Virus record (IMG/VR): IMGVR_UViG_3300021365_002693 | Coordinates: 1 to 35,514 of that record | Source: a virus | Strand: one strand, 5' to 3' | DNA length: 35,514 nt | Part shown: one piece after another, positions 32,371 through 35,514 of the stretch | How positions within the stretch are numbered: position 1 is the first letter of the stretch | Layout of the letters: each line of letters starts with the position of its first letter | The notes under the pieces: generated by a model | Told to the model about the DNA's origin: nothing | The model's input: the letters and a program-made list of their open reading frames with translations, nothing else | Databases searched by the model: none | Translations under genes and position numbers: made by a program

Positions 32371-32470
32371 ATGTGCGACTTTTCTGCATATGACTAGGCA
32401 AGTCGCCAGCCTTCGCCTGCGTGACCACCGGCGACCGCGTCCCGCTTATAAAGCGAGCAGGACAGCGCTA
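32371..32470 (-). ncRNA. GC-rich structured RNA element upstream of tRNA-Asn
   Basis: About 100 bases, much richer in G+C than the rest, between the stop at 32468 and the tRNA. On the minus strand GTCCTGC (32463-32457) pairs with GCGGGAC (32445-32439). GTCGCCGG (32435-32428) pairs with CTGGCGAC (32409-32402). GCGACTT (32406-32400) pairs perfectly with AAGTCGC (32381-32375). The last two share the same GGCGAC arm, so they exclude each other, as in a switch or attenuator. The 7-base loop TTTATAA in CTCGC/GCGGG resembles an anticodon arm, but no other tRNA arms fit. No gene or terminator is visible. Confidence 0.4.
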
Positions 32471-32944
32471 AGCGTCAAAAGTAAGAGTGCCGTTTTCTGT
32501 TTCAACAGAAACCTTCCAACCGCTAAGAAAAGGAGCTTCCTGTACTAAACTACTAAATGGAACTTGGACCTCGGCGGTTAATGTTGTAAACCCTCGTTTA
32601 TGATCATACTTTTCAGTAGTATATTCTACCAAATCAACATCATAAAAATTTTCTGTGATTGTTTCGGCAAGATAATCTTCGAAGCCATAACTGCCTCTTT
32701 CATAGCTTTCCAAATAATCGTTATCTCGCAAGTGCTGCAGAATATTACCACACCATCGATGGCTAGCATTTAAACGCGAATTTGCGACTAGTGTGGCAAA
32801 TTCACTAATAACTGATGTTTCTGAGATTGCTGTTTCGATCTCGGTTTCATTAAAATGAAATACATCGGCACCCTCTTCGTATGTAAGGTTGACGAGTGTG
32901 TCATCCTGTAGGTCTAATGATTGTAGTCTTTTTATAACAGACAT
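32468..32944 (-). CDS. Phage protein of unknown function
   Basis: An acidic 158-residue protein: VIKRLQSLDLQDDTLVNLTY, then ISEFATLVANSRLNASHRWC, then GNILQHLRDNDYLESYERGS and a beta-rich end (GWKVSVETENGTLTFDA). The middle suggests a helical, DNA- or protein-binding unit; no catalytic motif is seen. It may belong to an unnamed marine T4-like phage group; recognition is weak. GGAG lies before the ATG. It stands between two tRNA-Asn genes, and its TAG stop is followed at once by the structured RNA stretch. Confidence 0.72.
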   Translation of the reverse strand: MSVIKRLQSLDLQDDTLVNLTYEEGADVFHFNETEIETAISETSVISEFATLVANSRLNASHRWCGNILQHLRDNDYLESYERGSYGFEDYLAETITENFYDVDLVEYTTEKYDHKRGFTTLTAEVQVPFSSLVQEAPFLSGWKVSVETENGTLTFDA

Positions 32945-32967
32945 GTTATTCTCCTATGTTGGTTTAA

Positions 32968-33044
32968 TGGCTGCCTCTCTCGGACTCGAACCGAGGACAC
33001 ATGGATTAACAGTCCAATGCTCTAACCAGCTGAGCTAAGAGGCA
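32968..33044 (-). tRNA. tRNA-Asn (anticodon GUU), second copy
   Basis: A 77-base cloverleaf on the minus strand: acceptor TGCCTCT/AGAGGCA, D stem GCTC/GAGC, anticodon loop CTGTTAA (anticodon GTT) on TTGGA/TCCAT with a T-T mismatch at the stem base, T arm CTCGG-TTCGAGT-CCGAG, encoded CCA. Its 5' end overlaps the last codons of the preceding small gene, whose stop lies in the D arm. Confidence 0.97.
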
Positions 33045-33315
33045 AAATTGTTTTTTCTATCCAGATTACTGAAAAGTTTTCGCTATTTTCTATATTTTTT
33101 TCTATGTTTGCTGTGTAAAGAATGAATTTGTTTTTTACTTTTACAGCTTGTAATTTTTTTGAACTTGAGATCCAAGGGAGTTGCTCAATTGCGGCATTTT
33201 CTTTTAGAATAACTTTAGTTTTTGTTGGATAATAAAAATTTTTGTGTCCGATTTCAGACATATAACATATTATATTTTTTTTCATAATGTGAGTTACCAT
33301 AAATAATTTTGCCAC
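33022..33315 (-). CDS. Small protein of unknown function, 3' end inside tRNA-Asn
   Basis: As listed it starts with a GTG at 33315 inside the end of the HNH gene; ATG codons at 33300 and 33285 are alternatives, and none has a clear ribosome site. The protein is basic and rich in Lys/Ile: MKKNIICYMSEIGHKNFYYP, then KTKVILKENAAIEQLPWISS and KLQAVKVKNKFILYTANI. The last residues (ILPLSSAG, TAG) are written by the tRNA-Asn acceptor and D arm. No family recognised. The gene looks real because of its codon use and because it fills the gap, but may be decaying. Confidence 0.5.
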   Translation of the reverse strand: MAKLFMVTHIMKKNIICYMSEIGHKNFYYPTKTKVILKENAAIEQLPWISSSKKLQAVKVKNKFILYTANIEKNIENSENFSVIWIEKTILPLSSAG

Positions 33316-33785
33316 AATTCACTAATTTGATTTTTGCTTATTGTTCTAAGGATATTAGCTTTTGGCCTATAAGGCTTCCTTAATGGTATCATCCCAGACT
33401 CAATTGTTGTTCGAGAGCCCTTTTTCTGATTACACCTTTTACAGGCAGCTACCAAGTTGTTCCAAGTATTTTTCCCACCACGTGATTTTGGCAATACGTG
33501 ATCCATTGTTAATTTATCTAAAGGGTAATAGTTGGCACAATATTGACATTGATTGTTATCGCGCCAAACAATATTTTGTCTATTGCAAGCAATCGTAGTA
33601 AATCGAAACTTAACTACAGTTTTTAATACTATAACTGCCGGCAATTCAAAAGACTTTGATGGAGAATTTATTTTTGTATTATACGTCTCAACCGGTGTCG
33701 CTTTACCTATAATACACATAACTAATGCTTCTAATGCATCTATTACTTCAATTGGTCTGTACGACGCGTCTAATTTTAGTGCCAT
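33294..33785 (-). CDS. HNH endonuclease
   Basis: I start at the ATG at 33785 (MALKLDASYRPIEVIDALEA), since the -10 box at 33797-33802 would place the first base near 33790, past the ATG at 33794. From that start there are about 163 residues. The HNH motif is complete: NQCQYCANYYPLDKLTMDHV with a CxxC pair and DH, then LPKSRGGKNTWNNLVAACKR and CNQKKG with the second CxxC. The C-terminal PYRPKANILRTISK and ELWQNYLW match the end of a common marine-phage HNH group, as I remember it. Role: DNA nicking or cutting, perhaps homing or host DNA damage; no intron is seen. Confidence 0.9.
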   Translation of the reverse strand: MALKLDASYRPIEVIDALEALVMCIIGKATPVETYNTKINSPSKSFELPAVIVLKTVVKFRFTTIACNRQNIVWRDNNQCQYCANYYPLDKLTMDHVLPKSRGGKNTWNNLVAACKRCNQKKGSRTTIESGMIPLRKPYRPKANILRTISKNQISELWQNYLW

Positions 33786-33796
33786 CATATCCATCT

Positions 33797-33825
33797 ATTT
33801 TAACTAGATTGAACAAGTTTGTCAA
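33797..33825 (-). promoter_or_regulatory. Consensus sigma70-like promoter before the HNH gene
   Basis: On the minus strand TTGACA (33825-33820), a 17-base spacer, TAAAAT (33802-33797). The predicted start at about 33790 leaves almost no leader before the ATG at 33785, so the HNH message may be leaderless. It begins four bases before the stop of the cytidylyltransferase gene. Third promoter of the same design in this window. Confidence 0.7.
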
Positions 33826-33828
33826 GTA

Positions 33829-34293
33829 TTATCTTTCTGAAACCTTTGAATTTGTTCTATTGGGTGGTAACTCAAAATCGCGTGCTTTCTTAGCCAAATC
33901 GGAAGAACTTTGTAGTTTTTCTTCTCCGCCAATGCCCCATAAAAGTTTTACACCCAGTTCTTCGCAAACAGTTTGTTCTGGTGTATTAGCTTTCCCACGA
34001 TCGCCGCCGTTAGCAAAGTATGTCGGTTTAAGACGACGAATTGCTTCGCATACAGTTCCATCGGAATCATCAACGGAATCAACTAATATCACTCCCTTTA
34101 TTGCATTTAATATTTCTATACGGCGCTCATATTCCATAAATACAAAGCCCTTTTTCTGCCATAACCAGTCGTCAGAATTAGCTATTACTATTACGGAACC
34201 GTACTGAGCAGCATCCCTAATCATTCTTATGTGACCGGCGTGGACCGGATCAAAGCCTCCGGATACCATAACGGTAGGTCTATCATCAGCCAT
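33829..34293 (-). CDS. Cytidylyltransferase-like nucleotidyltransferase (HIGH motif)
   Basis: A 154-residue enzyme of the TagD/RfaE-C group: TVMVSGGFDPVHAGHIRMIR (HAGH at 18-21), VIVIANSDDWLWQKKGFVFM, YERRIEILNAIKGVILVDSV and PTYFANGGDR, the last close to the usual 'GGD' site. These enzymes attach CMP or AMP to glycerol-3-phosphate, heptose-1-phosphate or similar. Its substrate might feed the sugar island, but the gene is 5 kb away and in a different block. AAGGAAA precedes the ATG. Catalytic residues look intact. Confidence 0.87.
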   Translation of the reverse strand: MADDRPTVMVSGGFDPVHAGHIRMIRDAAQYGSVIVIANSDDWLWQKKGFVFMEYERRIEILNAIKGVILVDSVDDSDGTVCEAIRRLKPTYFANGGDRGKANTPEQTVCEELGVKLLWGIGGEEKLQSSSDLAKKARDFELPPNRTNSKVSER

Positions 34294-34302
34294 AATATTT
34301 CC

Positions 34303-34497
34303 TTATTTTTTAGTTTTTGTTGGTGGGCGATATGTTTTAACTTTAAACTGTGTTTGGCCCGGGCCGCATCTTCTAATTTTAATTTCTAAATCTTCATTTC
34401 CAAGTTCAGTCTTTAATTTACTTCTTAGTTCTTCGGCTTCTTCATAAGTATTAAAAACCTTAACTTTATGCCACGTTTTAGTGGTTTTTTCAGTCAT
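34303..34497 (-). CDS. Small basic protein of unknown function
   Basis: It has 64 residues: TWHKVKVFNTYEEAEELRSK, LKTELGNEDLEIKIRRCGPG and QTQFKVKTYRPPTKTKK. The alpha/beta pattern with 'Y.EA..L..KL' is like small dimeric or RNA/DNA-binding phage proteins, but no family is recognised. GGAG from the end of the previous gene serves as ribosome site. It lies between a membrane protein and the cytidylyltransferase. Confidence 0.65.
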   Translation of the reverse strand: MTEKTTKTWHKVKVFNTYEEAEELRSKLKTELGNEDLEIKIRRCGPGQTQFKVKTYRPPTKTKK

Positions 34498-34499
34498 TT

Positions 34500-34733
34500 T
34501 TACTCCATTTTTTTAATATAAGTATTTGTTTTTTCGTCCCAAACTAAATTATTTTGAGATACCTTGTGGATATAGAGTTCGCGTGGACTCATATTATCTA
34601 TCATACATTGTATCTCATTATTGATATTTTGTGTTTCATTATTTTGTTTTTTTGTAAAATCTAAAAACAATATATAAAAAGCCAGTATCGTACCAACACA
34701 TATACCAAATACTAGCGCCGCCCATACGCCCAT
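34500..34733 (-). CDS. Small single-span membrane protein
   Basis: The start is placed at 34733 (MGVWAALVFGICVGTILAFY), after AGAGGGCGGAACA. An ATG at 34802 would lie inside the vWA-like gene and has a hydrophilic extension. Of 77 residues, the first 26 form a membrane helix (GVWAALVFGICVGTILAFYI); the rest is Asn-rich and charged (TKKQNNETQNINNEIQCMID). Unknown function; membrane-anchored helper or early host-takeover protein possible. Confidence 0.65.
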   Translation of the reverse strand: MGVWAALVFGICVGTILAFYILFLDFTKKQNNETQNINNEIQCMIDNMSPRELYIHKVSQNNLVWDEKTNTYIKKME

Positions 34734-34752
34734 TGTTCCGCCCTCTTTCTCT

Positions 34753-35469
34753 TTACTGTCCAGTATCTCCAGTGTCAGCAGATTCATAATAGAGGTATCC
34801 AATCTCTACTAAATCGCCGGCGCTTGGTATTACAGTGAAATAAATAGTATTGTCTGAAGAATTGAAATACCAATCATGATTGAGGGTGCCATTTATGAAT
34901 ACTCTTATCGCTGTTAATGGATCTGGAGTATGAGTTAACATCAAGGATTCGTATGGATCAACTGAGTGAGTTGCATCAGTTACACCTGGGGCCCAGTCTT
35001 CGTCGCAGATATCAACGATTGTTCCACCAAGAACACTAGTGGCTTCCATATATCTATCCCCAACATCAATGGGGCTCGGTGAATGTTCACAGAGTGATGT
35101 GGTTGCATCTTGATTAACTACGCTGGCCATAAATACTGAACCCATTCTTTGGGTCTGGTACCAACTCAAGAAATCTGACGGATTAGGATATTCAACATGA
35201 CTCTGTTCTTCTTCATCGGAAACAAATACAACCAGTAAGCCTGCTTCTGGTCGCATCCAGGTTGAAGAATAAGGATTAAGGGTCATATAATCATAAACAG
35301 AATTAAAGCCTTCTTCGTAAGGTGCAGAGATAAGCGTATTTAACATATTTTCTGCGTCGACTATAGTATCACCGGGAACTAGTGGAAATTCATTGCTTAG
35401 AATTGATTTGTTTGGATCGGCACTTATCATAACCAATCTCCAATCAGAAGTCGGCAGTGCCGACAACAT
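34753..35469 (-). CDS. von Willebrand factor A-like protein, 5' part uncertain
   Basis: From the ATG at 35469, 238 residues: LSALPTSDWRLVMISADPNK, GLLVVFVSDEEEQSHVEYP, then YMEATSVLGGTIVDICDEDW, the pattern of a vWA domain after its metal (MIDAS) loop. The end (ADTGDTGQ) is a low-complexity tail. The expected DxSxS is not in this part. Upstream in the same frame, past a TAG at 35493-35491, the reading SMNRYNT-stop-LLNGVQAML fits a vWA domain that continues, so the true gene may start outside the window. vWA proteins usually bind partners with a metal ion; role here unknown. Confidence 0.65.
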   Translation of the reverse strand: MLSALPTSDWRLVMISADPNKSILSNEFPLVPGDTIVDAENMLNTLISAPYEEGFNSVYDYMTLNPYSSTWMRPEAGLLVVFVSDEEEQSHVEYPNPSDFLSWYQTQRMGSVFMASVVNQDATTSLCEHSPSPIDVGDRYMEATSVLGGTIVDICDEDWAPGVTDATHSVDPYESLMLTHTPDPLTAIRVFINGTLNHDWYFNSSDNTIYFTVIPSAGDLVEIGYLYYESADTGDTGQ

Positions 35470-35514
35470 AGCTTGAACTCCATTTAATAACTAAGTATTA
35501 TATCTGTTCATTGA

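Noticed and set aside
32371-32470. A fourth tRNA, tRNA-Ile(UAU)
   Set aside because: An anticodon-like arm exists, but no D arm, T loop or acceptor stem can be fitted.

Overview
The window is a contiguous piece of a tailed-phage genome of the T4-like (myovirus) type, most like the marine T4-like phages. Signs of this are the baseplate wedge proteins gp6 and gp25, a late sigma factor of the gp55 type, a set of small proteins that I remember from marine T4-like phages (from memory, not searched), phoH, a talC-like transaldolase and three phage tRNA genes. Every supported gene is on the minus strand, so transcription runs from high to low coordinates. The DNA is AT-rich and tightly packed. I see no ribosomal or housekeeping genes. 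The host cannot be named; the cell-wall lysin and the envelope-type sugar enzymes would fit a Gram-negative bacterium.

Reading in the direction of transcription: (1) 35.5-32.1 kb is an early/accessory block. It holds a von Willebrand A-like protein cut by the window edge, two small proteins, a HIGH-motif cytidylyltransferase, an HNH endonuclease, small unknown proteins, two different tRNA-Asn genes, one tRNA-Thr and a GC-rich structured stretch next to a tRNA. (2) 32.0-28.8 kb holds a PIN-PhoH ATPase, a small acidic protein, a zinc metallopeptidase-like protein and a Cas4-like PD-(D/E)XK nuclease. Three sigma70-like promoters with 17-bp spacers lie in blocks 1 and 2. (3) 28.8-13.85 kb is a 15-kb sugar island of about 15 genes: glycosyltransferases (three with a GT-B/GT4 EX7E motif, one of them fused to a GT2 domain), a GT-D-like protein, a short GDPD-like protein, nucleotidyltransferases, HAD phosphatases, a tri-domain nucleotidyltransferase-HAD-kinase, a transaldolase, a frameshifted carbamoyltransferase, an FkbM methyltransferase, a short nucleotide-sugar dehydrogenase and a UDP-GlcNAc 2-epimerase. 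(4) 13.87-12.07 kb holds four small regulatory or late genes plus a possible small terminase; gp55 is among them. (5) 12.05-0 kb is the baseplate/tail module: an OB-fold plus lytic transglycosylase hub protein, a 337-residue structural protein, a giant 2177-residue structural protein, gp25, gp6 and a partial structural protein.

From 28.8 kb down to 12.07 kb most neighbouring genes overlap at stop/start (ATGA, TAATG, GTGA, TGATG) or are a few bases apart, and I found no convincing internal promoter. The sugar island is therefore probably transcribed and translated together with the late sigma gene. As a unit it could make one or more activated sugars, assemble them with several glycosyltransferases, and decorate the product with O-methyl and O-carbamoyl groups. 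Whether the target is host surface polysaccharide, virion protein or DNA cannot be decided from sequence alone.
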